This document shows positions 22,876 through 30,276 of a DNA stretch of 36,077 nucleotides, one piece after another. Below the pieces are notes generated by a model, which saw only the letters and a list, made by a program, of their open reading frames with translations, was not told the DNA's origin and did no database searches. Where the stretch lies: NCBI GenBank assembly GCA_937877535.1, contig CALFJF010000026.1, positions 1-36,077 on the forward strand. Reading direction: 5' to 3'. Each line of letters opens with the position of its first letter. Positions within the stretch are counted from its first letter, which is position 1. The position numbers and the translations under genes were made by a program. The stretch is from an uncultured Treponema sp. GTDB taxonomy: Bacteria; Spirochaetota; Spirochaetia; Treponematales; Treponemataceae.

Positions 22876-25800
22876 TTATTTTTTTTGGCGAATTTTTCCA
22901 GGCGAAACTCCGTGGATTTTTTTGAACACGCGACAAAAGTACGCTTGGTCTTGAAAGCCTGCTCTTTCTGCGATTTCGTAAATCGAATCGTTTGTTTCCA
23001 AAAGAAGTTTTGTTGCAATGCAAATCCGAAATCGATTCAAATATTCCCACAGAGAAAGCCCGATTTCTCTGTGAAAAATGCGAGTCAGATAATCTTCGGA
23101 AACGTGAACCGTGTCTGCAAGTTTCCAGCGAACAACTTGCGCGGGCGCATTTTGATTCAAATACAGAATTGCTTTTTTGACGAGTGCACCCGTGTTCGTG
23201 GGTAAAATTTCGCCGCCAGACAAAATTTCACTCACTCTTTGCGAAAACGCCTCAGATTCGGCTTCTCCACGATTGCAAAGAATGACGCGCGGATGCGTGC
23301 AGAGTTTTTCGACCGCGTTCTCGTCTACGATTTCTTCTGGAAGCACCAAAATTGGAACGAGAACAGTTTTTCGATTTTGCCGAATTTTTGAAATCGCTTC
23401 GTCGTCGATTTCCTCAAAAACGATTAAAGACGGCGTAATTTCGGCAAGAATCCGCTCAAAATCGTCCATTGAAGAAATGCTCACCGAATTCGCTTCCGTT
23501 GCCCACTGTCCAAATTTTGTTCTGCTTGCGTTTATAAAAAGAACGCTTGCGTTTCGTTGCGCCTTTACTTTTTCTTCAAGAATCTCAAGAAAACTATGAC
23601 CTATCAACATTCGGCTGTGGCAAATGACAGGCATTCTAAAAAAATGTCCGTTTCGCCGAAAACTGTAAATTTTCACCCATTCATCGATGGGAGCGTCGTC
23701 TGGATTCCACAAAAAGACGGTTTTTTCGCCTTCAATCGCTCCGTCAAAACTTTCGCGGGTAGCGGGAAGCACTTTTTCTCCAAAGATTTCGCCTTTTTCT
23801 TCGGAAATTGAGCGAACAACGATTTTTCCTTGAATGAATTTTGCGGGAGGTTGCCCGCCGAGATTTGGCCAGGGAAACACGATGTCGATTTCATTTTCAT
23901 TTCGGACTATTTCGCCGTATTGAAGCAAAATGATTTTTTCAGAAAGTCGAAATTCAGGGCGAGTCCAATCCAAATTTTCCATAAGAAAATGAATGTGAAG
24001 TCCGTCAACGCGCGGAGTGACCACGGGATTTCGAGATTCTCGTCCGTGTCCAAAAAGAATGTCCATCGCTTTTTTGAGAACCGCGGGGTCTCCAAAAAGA
24101 AGCGGAATGTCGGAATTTATTTGAGCGCACACAGACGCGGGAAGAATTTGCCGAATGTCAAAAAGGCGTTTGTCCATTGGCAAATTGTCAACTTGCGAGC
24201 GCGTTAAATCCACGAGCGTTTCCGTTTTTTCAAGTTGCGCCTCAACTTGCGAGCGCAAAAATAACAGTTGCTCGCTCAAAATGTCGCAATCTAACAGTCC
24301 GCCGTTTACGTTGTTTTCCATTTGAGAAATCTTTGACGACAAATATTTGAGCGGGTCGCACAATTCGCTTCCAATGGCGGCAAAAAACTCAGTTTTTTCA
24401 AACTCGGCTTGCTCCGCCGCGATTTTTGCCGACTCAAGTTCCTCAAAAAGAAAAATATTTTGAAGCGCACTTGAAACCGCGCCGCGCAAATCTTCGTAAA
24501 CGCTTCCTTCCATTCCTGACCAGTCGGCAATCATATAGCCGTAAGGCTGATTTTCCAAAAAAAGCGGCTGAACAACAAAAACGCCTTTTTCAAAATCCTC
24601 GTCGTATTCTTTTGGAACCAAAAAAGTGGAATCGAATCTTTTTTCTTCGCGAAATTCGTCGTCTTGATTTTCTGCAACGTTCACATTAAATCCGCCAATA
24701 TATATCGATTCGCCGTCTTCGCCGTACAAAACAACCGAACACACGTTGATTTCAAGGGCGGGAAGATGTTTTTTGAGCGTTCGGAGAAGTTCCGTGCGAT
24801 TATGCACAGAAAGCAATTCCGTTTTGAGCGCACTCATTTCAGAATTTATTTTGATTGTTTTGTGCCGTTTTTTTGCAACGATTCTTCCTTGCGCCATCGG
24901 AATCATAACCGAAATGGAACGAAACATATCCTCGCGCCATTTTTCAGAAAAGAGAGCCGAAAATCGGAGCGCGAACAGTGCGTCAAATAAACTTGAAAGT
25001 TCGCCTTCTTTTTCAAAATACGCTTCGAGATTTTCGTTAAATATATGGAAGAATTCCGCGTTGTTTTTATCAAAAAGCGCGGAAACGAGCGGGTCGATTT
25101 TCATTTTTGCTTCGTTGCTCGTAACGTCCACTCTAAAAATGCGACACAATTCAGTGCGAAAATTTTGTTTTGTTAGTGCGCCTTCGTTTTCCATAAGGTC
25201 GCTCGTCCATTTTTTTATGGAATTGCAACCGCAACTTTCTCTGATTACGGGAGAAGTCGAAAGCATTTTATCGTTGACTTCCAATCCAGAAAACAGTTTG
25301 AAAAGCATTTCCAAAGCTTCAAGACCAATTTCTGATTGCGGCATTCTAACCGTAGAAAACTGCGGAGTTGCGATTCGGCTTTCAATCGTATCGTTAAAAC
25401 CAGCAACAAGAAAATCTTCTGGAACGGAAAATCCGCGCCGAGAAAGAAAATCCACGATGACGCTCGCCATTAAATCGCTTGCAACAACAATCGCGTCAAA
25501 ATCCTTTCCAGGTAAAAGACCGCGCTCGTCAAACAGTTCAAAAGCCGCTTTTTCCGCTTCGTACCAAGAACAACAACTTGAAACGAGTCGAACATCAATG
25601 CCTGCTGGGTCGTTTTCTCGAATTACATCGCAATACGCGCGAAATCGGTCTTCAGCGGAAGAGTGATTTGCAGGTCCGCGCACAAACGCAATTTTTCGTA
25701 CCGCGTGTTGATGAATCAAATGCTCAACAAGTTTTTTCATGCCAGAATACGCATCAAAACCGACGTTTGGATGACCTTGGATTTTTTGCCCGATTGTGAC

Positions 25801-26115
25801 GAACGGAATTGAAGAAAAATTTTTATGAAATGCGTCCAATTCAGGAAGAGAAACGGCTCCGCCGATGCTGCTTGTCCAAGAAATCAAACCGTCCAGATTG
25901 TGAGCGTTCGCAAGCGCATAAATGTTGTTTCGCAAAAACTCCGAACCGCTTTGTTTGTCGAGTTTGCCGCCAGGAAAAACAAAAAACGCACAATCGCTTA
26001 CTTGGGCGCGTTTTGCAACGCTTTCCCACACCGTTTGCGATGAACCTGCGTGAACGGTCGCAAGGATAAACCCAAACCGTTTTTTGTCTATCGAATTAAC
26101 ATTATTTTTTCGCAT
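22876..26115 (-). CDS. giant sugar-sensing regulator: LacI-type sensor, degenerate kinase, pseudo-receiver, AraC HTH
   Basis: The 1079-residue protein has no signal peptide or membrane segment. Residues about 13-290 are a LacI-type sugar-binding fold without the LacI HTH (GFILATVHAGSSQTVWE, VAGFNDTIESRIATPQFSTVRMPQ), ending in ESCGCN as in other such sensor fusions. A GAF-like middle part follows. Residues about 572-595 look like a HisKA segment, but the phospho-accepting His is Ser (FFAAIGSELCDPL). An ATPase-like stretch without clear G boxes comes next. Residues about 857-960 resemble a receiver in which the phosphorylated Asp is Glu (SLIVFEEID). The last 105 residues are an AraC HTH with SIYEIAERAGFQDQAYFCRVFKK. 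It probably activates the downstream transporter genes on sugar binding, without phosphotransfer. GAGGAT precedes the start. Confidence 0.9.
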   Translation of the reverse strand: MRKNNVNSIDKKRFGFILATVHAGSSQTVWESVAKRAQVSDCAFFVFPGGKLDKQSGSEFLRNNIYALANAHNLDGLISWTSSIGGAVSLPELDAFHKNFSSIPFVTIGQKIQGHPNVGFDAYSGMKKLVEHLIHQHAVRKIAFVRGPANHSSAEDRFRAYCDVIRENDPAGIDVRLVSSCCSWYEAEKAAFELFDERGLLPGKDFDAIVVASDLMASVIVDFLSRRGFSVPEDFLVAGFNDTIESRIATPQFSTVRMPQSEIGLEALEMLFKLFSGLEVNDKMLSTSPVIRESCGCNSIKKWTSDLMENEGALTKQNFRTELCRIFRVDVTSNEAKMKIDPLVSALFDKNNAEFFHIFNENLEAYFEKEGELSSLFDALFALRFSALFSEKWREDMFRSISVMIPMAQGRIVAKKRHKTIKINSEMSALKTELLSVHNRTELLRTLKKHLPALEINVCSVVLYGEDGESIYIGGFNVNVAENQDDEFREEKRFDSTFLVPKEYDEDFEKGVFVVQPLFLENQPYGYMIADWSGMEGSVYEDLRGAVSSALQNIFLFEELESAKIAAEQAEFEKTEFFAAIGSELCDPLKYLSSKISQMENNVNGGLLDCDILSEQLLFLRSQVEAQLEKTETLVDLTRSQVDNLPMDKRLFDIRQILPASVCAQINSDIPLLFGDPAVLKKAMDILFGHGRESRNPVVTPRVDGLHIHFLMENLDWTRPEFRLSEKIILLQYGEIVRNENEIDIVFPWPNLGGQPPAKFIQGKIVVRSISEEKGEIFGEKVLPATRESFDGAIEGEKTVFLWNPDDAPIDEWVKIYSFRRNGHFFRMPVICHSRMLIGHSFLEILEEKVKAQRNASVLFINASRTKFGQWATEANSVSISSMDDFERILAEITPSLIVFEEIDDEAISKIRQNRKTVLVPILVLPEEIVDENAVEKLCTHPRVILCNRGEAESEAFSQRVSEILSGGEILPTNTGALVKKAILYLNQNAPAQVVRWKLADTVHVSEDYLTRIFHREIGLSLWEYLNRFRICIATKLLLETNDSIYEIAERAGFQDQAYFCRVFKKIHGVSPGKIRQKK

Positions 26116-26349
26116 TTGTATCCTCTTGGTAAAAACAAGCAGCGTTTTGGATGGTCATTAAGCGTGTTGAAAAACGTGCAGAGTTGACGAGGAATCATTT
26201 TCTCATCAATTCCAGTATAAAATCACGTCGTTTTTTTTACAAGTCCGAGCGTTTTTTTACAAAATCGCCGTCAAACTCTAAAATTATTTGTAGCAGAATT
26301 TCTTTGTAGGTTTTATAATTGAAGAAATATTTTTTTATCGAGGTTCAAA

Positions 26350-27912
26350 ATGGCTTTACCATCAATCAAGGACGCAGTGAAAACAGTGAAGCGTCCGGAA
26401 AAAGTGCTGCAGTTCGGCGAGGGCGGATTCCTCCGTGCATTTGTAGATTGGCAGATTGATATTGTCAATGAAAAGACCGACTTCAACGGCAGCATCGTCA
26501 TTGTGCAGCCGCTTGAAAAAGGCATGATTGACGCGATGAACGCGCAGGACAACCTGTACACCACCGTTCTCCGCGGCATGAAGGACGGAAAACCCACCGT
26601 GGAAACCCGCGCCATCACTTCGGTCAGCCGCTCAATCAACCCGTACACCAATTACGACGATTATATCGCGCTTGCCTCAAGCCCTGACCTGCGCTTTGTG
26701 GTTTCAAACACCACGGAGGCGGGCATTCGCTTTGACGCGGAAATCAACGGCGAGTCGGTCACGCTTGACCAGAAGCCGCAGAAAAACTTCCCCGCAAAAG
26801 TGACGGCGTTCTTGTACAAACGCTTTCAGGCGTTCAAGGGCGACACTTCAAAAGGCCTGATTCTCATTCCGTGCGAACTTTCAGACCAGGCGGGCTTGAA
26901 CCTGCGCATCAACATCCTGCGCTACGCGGAAATGTGGCAGTTGGGTCCTGACTTTATCCGCTGGTTTGACGAAGCGTGCGATGTCTGCTCATGCTTGGTT
27001 GACCGCATCGTTCCGGGATATTTCCCGCTCCTTACAAAAGAAGAGAACGGAAAGACTCAGGCGGAAAACCTGTGCGAAAAACTCGGCTACGAGGACAAAT
27101 TGCTCGACAGCGCGGAACTCTTCCACTTCTGGGTCATCGAAAGCGCAAAGCCGCATGAGGACGAACTGCCGCTCGTTAAGGCGGGCTTGCAGGTTAAGTG
27201 GGTGCAGAACATGGACTACTACCACACTCGCAAAGTGCGCATCTTGAACGGAGCGCACACTTCATCTGTTCTTGCGGCGTTCTTGGCGGGCTGCAACTAT
27301 GTGCAGGACATCGTGTGCGAGGAGAAAGTGGGAACGGGTTTCAACACACCGAACGCCGACGCGAACAAATTCATGCACGACATCATCTTTAACGAAATCA
27401 TTCCGTCAATCGACGGCGACCAGGAGGATTTGAAGGGCTACGCAAACGATGTGTGGACGCGCTTCCAGAATCCGTTCAACCCGCACCGCCTCATTGAGAT
27501 TTCTTTGAACTCTGTCGCAAAATACTGGACGCGCTGTTTGCCGTCCGTTACGCAGACAATCGCAAAGACTGGCAAAGTGCCCAAGCTGCTCAGTTTCTCC
27601 ATCGCCGCGCTCATCGCCTTCTACAACGGAAGCGAAATCAAGACCGACGAAAAAGGCAAGCAGTACCTTGAATCAAAGCGCGACGAAGGCGTGTACGGAA
27701 ACTACGACGTGCTTCCCGTGCTTGAATTCTTTGCAAAACTCAACAAAGAAACGAAAGACGCAAAAGTTATCGCAAATCGCGTTCTGAGCAATGTGGACTT
27801 CTGGAAGGAAGATTTGACCAAGATTGCGGGCTTGGAAGCAAGCGTCGCGGCAAACTTGGAATCAATCCAGAAGAACGGCATGAAGGTCGCTTTGGCAAAC
27901 ATCGTCAAATAA
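26350..27912 (+). CDS. uxaB: tagaturonate reductase (altronate oxidoreductase)
   Basis: UxaB interconverts D-tagaturonate and D-altronate with NAD(H) in galacturonate breakdown. The 520-residue protein shows the mannitol-dehydrogenase-superfamily pattern: VLQFGEGGFLRAFVDWQID near the start (nucleotide binding), FVVSNTTEAGIRFD, CSCLVDRIVPGYFP, and the catalytic-region block TRKVRILNGAHTSSVLAAFLAGCNYVQDIV at about 296-325 with its Lys and His. GAGG precedes the ATG. TATAAT lies at 26314-26319 without a good -35. Codon use is strikingly different from its neighbours: many CTG, CAG and C-ending codons and higher GC, suggesting transfer or allele replacement. It is divergent from the sugar regulator, so co-regulation is plausible. 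Confidence 0.95.
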   Translation: MALPSIKDAVKTVKRPEKVLQFGEGGFLRAFVDWQIDIVNEKTDFNGSIVIVQPLEKGMIDAMNAQDNLYTTVLRGMKDGKPTVETRAITSVSRSINPYTNYDDYIALASSPDLRFVVSNTTEAGIRFDAEINGESVTLDQKPQKNFPAKVTAFLYKRFQAFKGDTSKGLILIPCELSDQAGLNLRINILRYAEMWQLGPDFIRWFDEACDVCSCLVDRIVPGYFPLLTKEENGKTQAENLCEKLGYEDKLLDSAELFHFWVIESAKPHEDELPLVKAGLQVKWVQNMDYYHTRKVRILNGAHTSSVLAAFLAGCNYVQDIVCEEKVGTGFNTPNADANKFMHDIIFNEIIPSIDGDQEDLKGYANDVWTRFQNPFNPHRLIEISLNSVAKYWTRCLPSVTQTIAKTGKVPKLLSFSIAALIAFYNGSEIKTDEKGKQYLESKRDEGVYGNYDVLPVLEFFAKLNKETKDAKVIANRVLSNVDFWKEDLTKIAGLEASVAANLESIQKNGMKVALANIVK

Positions 27913-27919
27913 GCAAGGC

Positions 27920-27965
27920 GAGAACGCTATGCGTTCTCGTTAAGCAACCGCAGGTTGCGACGCAT
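27920..27965. repeat. double-hairpin dispersed repeat, copy 1
   Basis: Hairpin one is GAGAACGC-TAT-GCGTTCTC (27920-27938). A GTTAA linker leads to hairpin two, GCAACC-GCA-GGTTGC (27944-27958), then GACGCAT. The second copy at 29059-29103 keeps the first hairpin, linker and tail, but its second stem is a different sequence that still pairs. Confidence 0.8.
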
Positions 27966-27996
27966 GAAGAAGGCTCTGGCGGATATTGTGAAGTAA
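27964..27996 (+). pseudogene. remnant of a second uxaB 3' end
   Basis: The frame reads MKKALADIVK and stop; the intact uxaB ends MKVALANIVK and stop. Eight of ten residues agree, while most third codon positions differ. The fragment directly follows the double-hairpin repeat. It is most simply the tail of a diverged uxaB copy left by recombination. The short length leaves some doubt. Confidence 0.6.
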
Positions 27997-28001
27997 ATTG
28001 C

Positions 28002-28030
28002 TTGACTTTTCGCCAAGCGTAACTTATATT
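28002..28030 (+). promoter_or_regulatory. promoter of the structured RNA
   Basis: TTGACT (28002-28007), a 17-base spacer, then TATATT (28025-28030). Transcription would start near 28037, immediately before the folded region. Confidence 0.75.
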
Positions 28031-28036
28031 GTACCT

Positions 28037-28208
28037 AGTGGCGGGCAACTCGTGTGTCCGTCCAAGCGATGAAGCATAGCAGCGTACCGGAATGCCTTGC
28101 TATGCCGAGCTTTCAAGAGGGGTTGTGCAGCGGTACCCCAAACCGGTGTAGGCGATGAGCCGAAAGAAAATGCCCAATTTAAAGCCCGTCCTTGCGACGG
28201 GTTTTTTT
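28037..28208 (+). ncRNA. structured non-coding RNA of about 170 nt, family not recognised
   Basis: Between a promoter and a terminator lies a GC-rich segment with no convincing ORF and a rich fold. GGGCA (28043-28047) can close the structure with TGCCC (28171-28175). A long arm has AAGC/GCTT, then GCATAGCA (28074-28081) with TGCTATGC (28098-28105), then GCGT/ATGC and loop ACCGGA. A second hairpin is GGGGT (28119-28123) with ACCCC (28135-28139), and a third is GGC/GCC (28151-28161). The apical ACCGG (28086-28090) is exactly complementary to CCGGT (28143-28147), a possible pseudoknot. It does not look like SRP RNA, RNase P, tmRNA or a riboswitch known to me. The nuclease-fold gene starts 19 bases after it. 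Confidence 0.65.
28184..28208 (+). terminator. rho-independent terminator ending the structured RNA
   Basis: CCCGTC (28185-28190) pairs with GACGGG (28196-28201), followed by seven T. Read-through would be needed to express the downstream gene from the same promoter. Confidence 0.92.
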
Positions 28209-28226
28209 GTGCAAGAGGAGAGAAAC

Positions 28227-28787
28227 GTGCTTTTAGAGTGCGCAAAAGGTTTTGAAAAACTGCTCGACATTCAATATCGCATTGTCGTCGGACGAAAGGG
28301 AAATGACATTGCTTTTTCGGTTGGATTTGACGCAGTGGATTTTCATCATCTTGCGGGCTTGCACAAACTGAAAGACGTGCGTGTTTCTCGTGCCGAACGG
28401 GAAACGGTATTCAAAAAAATCTTAGACAGCGAAATTTCTGATTTTGACATAACGCAAAGCTGTCATTTTTCTGAAATTGAAAAACGCCTGCAATTTCTTT
28501 GCCATCTGGAAACAATTCTTGACAGCAATCGCTTTGTTTTTCGTTACGCGCATAAGCCATCGCAATTTTCGGTGATTCAAGCGGAATTTTTGCTTTCTAC
28601 GCCGTATAATTCGGAAGAAATTTACATCTTCCTCGACAAAAAAGAACATGCGGAAAATTACTTTTGCCGCTCGTTCTTTCCAAAGGCTGACAAGGATTAT
28701 ACAATCGGGCAAGTGAAGTACACGCTGTTGCGCAAAGAAAAGACCACGCTCTCCACGGGGGAAAGCGTGGTGCAGTATGCGAGATGA
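28227..28787 (+). CDS. PBECR4-type (barnase/EndoU/RelE-like fold) nuclease-domain protein
   Basis: The start is the GTG at 28227, six bases after GAGGAG (28215-28220). A longer frame from 28155 would overlap the upstream RNA terminator and is rejected. The 186-residue protein resembles the PBECR4 domain, a predicted toxin-like RNase fold: LLECAKGFEKLLDIQYRIVVG, then the hallmark DAVDFHHLAGLHKLKDV at about residues 38-54. Later come FRYAHKPSQFSVIQAEFLLST and a C-terminal strand region with CRSFFPKADKDYTIGQVKYTLL. The paired His residues could be catalytic. The gene follows a structured RNA and its terminator, the arrangement seen in RNA-antitoxin modules. The family assignment is from memory of the motif; activity is not shown. 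Confidence 0.8.
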   Translation: MLLECAKGFEKLLDIQYRIVVGRKGNDIAFSVGFDAVDFHHLAGLHKLKDVRVSRAERETVFKKILDSEISDFDITQSCHFSEIEKRLQFLCHLETILDSNRFVFRYAHKPSQFSVIQAEFLLSTPYNSEEIYIFLDKKEHAENYFCRSFFPKADKDYTIGQVKYTLLRKEKTTLSTGESVVQYAR

Positions 28788-29058
28788 AAAATCTGCGACT
28801 TTTGCGTGATTGACAGAGTACTTTTTTGGGTACAGTAGTCCAAAGGTTAAATCTTTGGAGGTGTACTATGAAAAAAATCTTCATGCTTCTGGCGGCTTTG
28901 CTCGCGGTGTCTGTAGGCGGCTTCGTCTCTTGCTCAGGTGACGATGGCGATGATTCAAGCAGCTCGTCAAACACGCCGAGGGAATCCATCGCTGTCGGCT
29001 CAAAGTACAAAGGCACGATGACGGCTGGCGGACCAATATCGTCAAATAACTTGCAGGC

Positions 29059-29103
29059 GAAAACGCATAGCGTTCTCGTTAAGCACGCTTGCGTGCGACG
29101 CAT
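29059..29103. repeat. double-hairpin dispersed repeat, copy 2
   Basis: GAAAACGC-ATA-GCGTTCTC, then GTTAA, then GCACGC-TT-GCGTGC and GACGCAT. Compared with the copy at 27920, the second stem has changed on both sides and still pairs, which suggests selection on structure. Confidence 0.8.
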
Positions 29104-29121
29104 TGAGTTTGTCAAACCGCT

Positions 29122-29150
29122 TTGGTGGTTTCGACAAGCTCAACCACCAA
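29122..29150. repeat. dispersed palindromic repeat, copy 3
   Basis: TTGGTGGTT and AACCACCAA form a nine-base-pair stem around TCGACAAGCTC. It has the same loop class as the copies at 6344 and 9775. It lies 18 bases after the double-hairpin repeat, so the two repeat types form a compound block inside a broken lipoprotein gene. Confidence 0.8.
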
Positions 29151-29158
29151 AAAATGAT

Positions 29159-29177
29159 GGGCGGAGAATCCCCGCCC
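29159..29177. terminator. hairpin terminator of the minus-strand lipoprotein gene
   Basis: GGGCGG (29159-29164) pairs with CCGCCC (29172-29177). Read leftwards it is followed by a T-rich stretch (complement of the A-run near 29150), so it would end the DUF4468-like gene whose stop is at 29190. Confidence 0.7.
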
Positions 29178-29189
29178 TGTTTGTTTATT

Positions 29190-29708
29190 TTACCACGGGT
29201 CGTATGTACCGTCGGCAATCTTTTGAAAATTTGATTGTAAAGAATTTCTGTGTTTTTGATATATTTCAGAACCTTTTTTTCTTAATTCTAAATCAGGATA
29301 ACCGTATTCATGGTACTGATAATGTCCGTATCCCCATTTTGCAATTTCTACATTTCTAAGCCCTACTCGTATTTTGCTGTCTTTAAATTCTATGCTTACA
29401 TCAAAACCGATGTTTGTTCCCCCAAGATGACTTTCCATATAGGTATATTTAAACATTATTGCGTCATCTTTTACATGAATTAAATCAGCATCGCTTAAAA
29501 AGTTTTTATAATTATCAATAAGATACGAACGGGCATCGACGAATAATTCATTTTGATTTCTCGTAGATTCAAAAACTTCCACATAATCAGAGAGCGGATA
29601 TTGGTCTTGCCAATCTGTTGGAATAGGCTCTGATGACTGACAACCGATAAATGCAACGGCACACGCCCACAGACAAACTAAAATAGTTGTAATTTTCACA
29701 GATTTCAT
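29190..29708 (-). CDS. lipoprotein with DUF4468-like domain
   Basis: The start is the ATG at 29708 (MKSVKITTILVCLW), preceded by GGGAG; ten more in-frame residues upstream are not needed. The 172-residue protein has a lipobox FIGC with cysteine at about residue 23. The mature part contains LFVDARSYLIDNYKNFLSDADLIHVKDDAIMFKY and FDVSIEFKDSKIRVGLRNVEI. This is the pattern of DUF4468 (TBP-like fold) domains found in secreted proteins: an FVDA helix, then strands. Function is unknown. It is AT-rich and convergent with the broken lipoprotein gene, inside an accessory stretch. Confidence 0.82.
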   Translation of the reverse strand: MKSVKITTILVCLWACAVAFIGCQSSEPIPTDWQDQYPLSDYVEVFESTRNQNELFVDARSYLIDNYKNFLSDADLIHVKDDAIMFKYTYMESHLGGTNIGFDVSIEFKDSKIRVGLRNVEIAKWGYGHYQYHEYGYPDLELRKKGSEIYQKHRNSLQSNFQKIADGTYDPW

Positions 29709-29837
29709 AGAATCTCCCAGTCTTTCACTTCGTTTCAATAAGCAAAAGTGTGTTTTATTTCTTCAAAGGAAGTATGATTAAAATTTCACTTATTTTCAAG
29801 ATAAATTTTTTATTATTCACTTCTTTACAATAGAAAT

Positions 29838-30128
29838 ATGAGTTCGTATTTTGATGACTTTAGAATGAATCTAAAATTTTACCGAGCGCAACGTTCTTTT
29901 TCGCAATTTGATTTGGCAGTTCAAGCCGATTGTTCAAACGCGCTGATTGGAAACATTGAAGCGGGGCGCGTAAAGCCTTCTTTTGAAACGATTGTAAAAT
30001 TTTCAGAAGCGTTGAGCGTTCATCCTGCCGACTTGTTTTTGCGCGAAACATCAAAATCAAACGTCCAAATGCGTCAAGAACTCAAAGAAAATATTGGAAA
30101 AATCATTGATGAAATTGTGTTGAATTAA
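29838..30128 (+). CDS. XRE-family HTH regulator
   Basis: The 96-residue protein has one Cro/C1-type HTH: MNLKFYRAQRSFSQFDLAVQADCSNALIGNIEAGRVKPSFETIVKFSEALSVHPADLFL, followed by a helical tail that may dimerise. A TACAAT hexamer (29826-29831) ends only six bases before the ATG and no Shine-Dalgarno is visible, so the mRNA may be leaderless. No palindromic operator was seen nearby and its target is unknown. It lies between the DUF4468-like lipoprotein (divergent) and the chemoreceptor. Confidence 0.93.
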   Translation: MSSYFDDFRMNLKFYRAQRSFSQFDLAVQADCSNALIGNIEAGRVKPSFETIVKFSEALSVHPADLFLRETSKSNVQMRQELKENIGKIIDEIVLN

Positions 30129-30276
30129 AAAATAACAAAATATTTGTGAAAATAATTCGGTAAAACGATGCAAAAACGCAATAATTTTTCTTTCTTTTCT
30201 CTACGTTTCCGATATAATTTTTACCCATCATCACGCTTTTTCTGAAAACATATTTTTACAAAAAGGATTTTGCCTT

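Larger units (their letters stand above)
28868..29359 (+). pseudogene. lipoprotein gene truncated by dispersed repeats
   Basis: A good start (GGAGG at 28857-28861, ATG at 28868) opens a lipoprotein signal with cysteine at residue 22 (FVSC) and an acidic/Ser linker (SGDDGDDSSSSS). After about 63 residues the frame enters the double-hairpin repeat (29059) and then the palindromic repeat (29122). Everything after that (about 100 residues) is read from repeats and from the antisense of the next gene. The native C-terminus is absent, so this is a broken gene. TTGACA about 60 bases upstream suggests a former promoter. Confidence 0.8.

Noticed and set aside
27939..27945. GTTAAGC in the double-hairpin repeat, matching the attC core GTTRRRY
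   Set aside because: There is no matching inverse core to the left and no long arm with one-sided extrahelical bases. The second copy of the repeat has the same linker, so it is part of that element.
28037..28208. SRP RNA, T-box or classical riboswitch identity for the structured RNA
   Set aside because: The SRP apical GGAA/AGCA loop signature, the T-box AGGGUGGNACCGCG core and other consensus cores I know are not present in the right arrangement.
28155..28226. Longer start for the PBECR4 gene at an ATG inside the structured RNA
   Set aside because: Coding would run through the terminator hairpin and T-tract, and the GTG at 28227 has a well-placed GAGGAG and begins the conserved domain.
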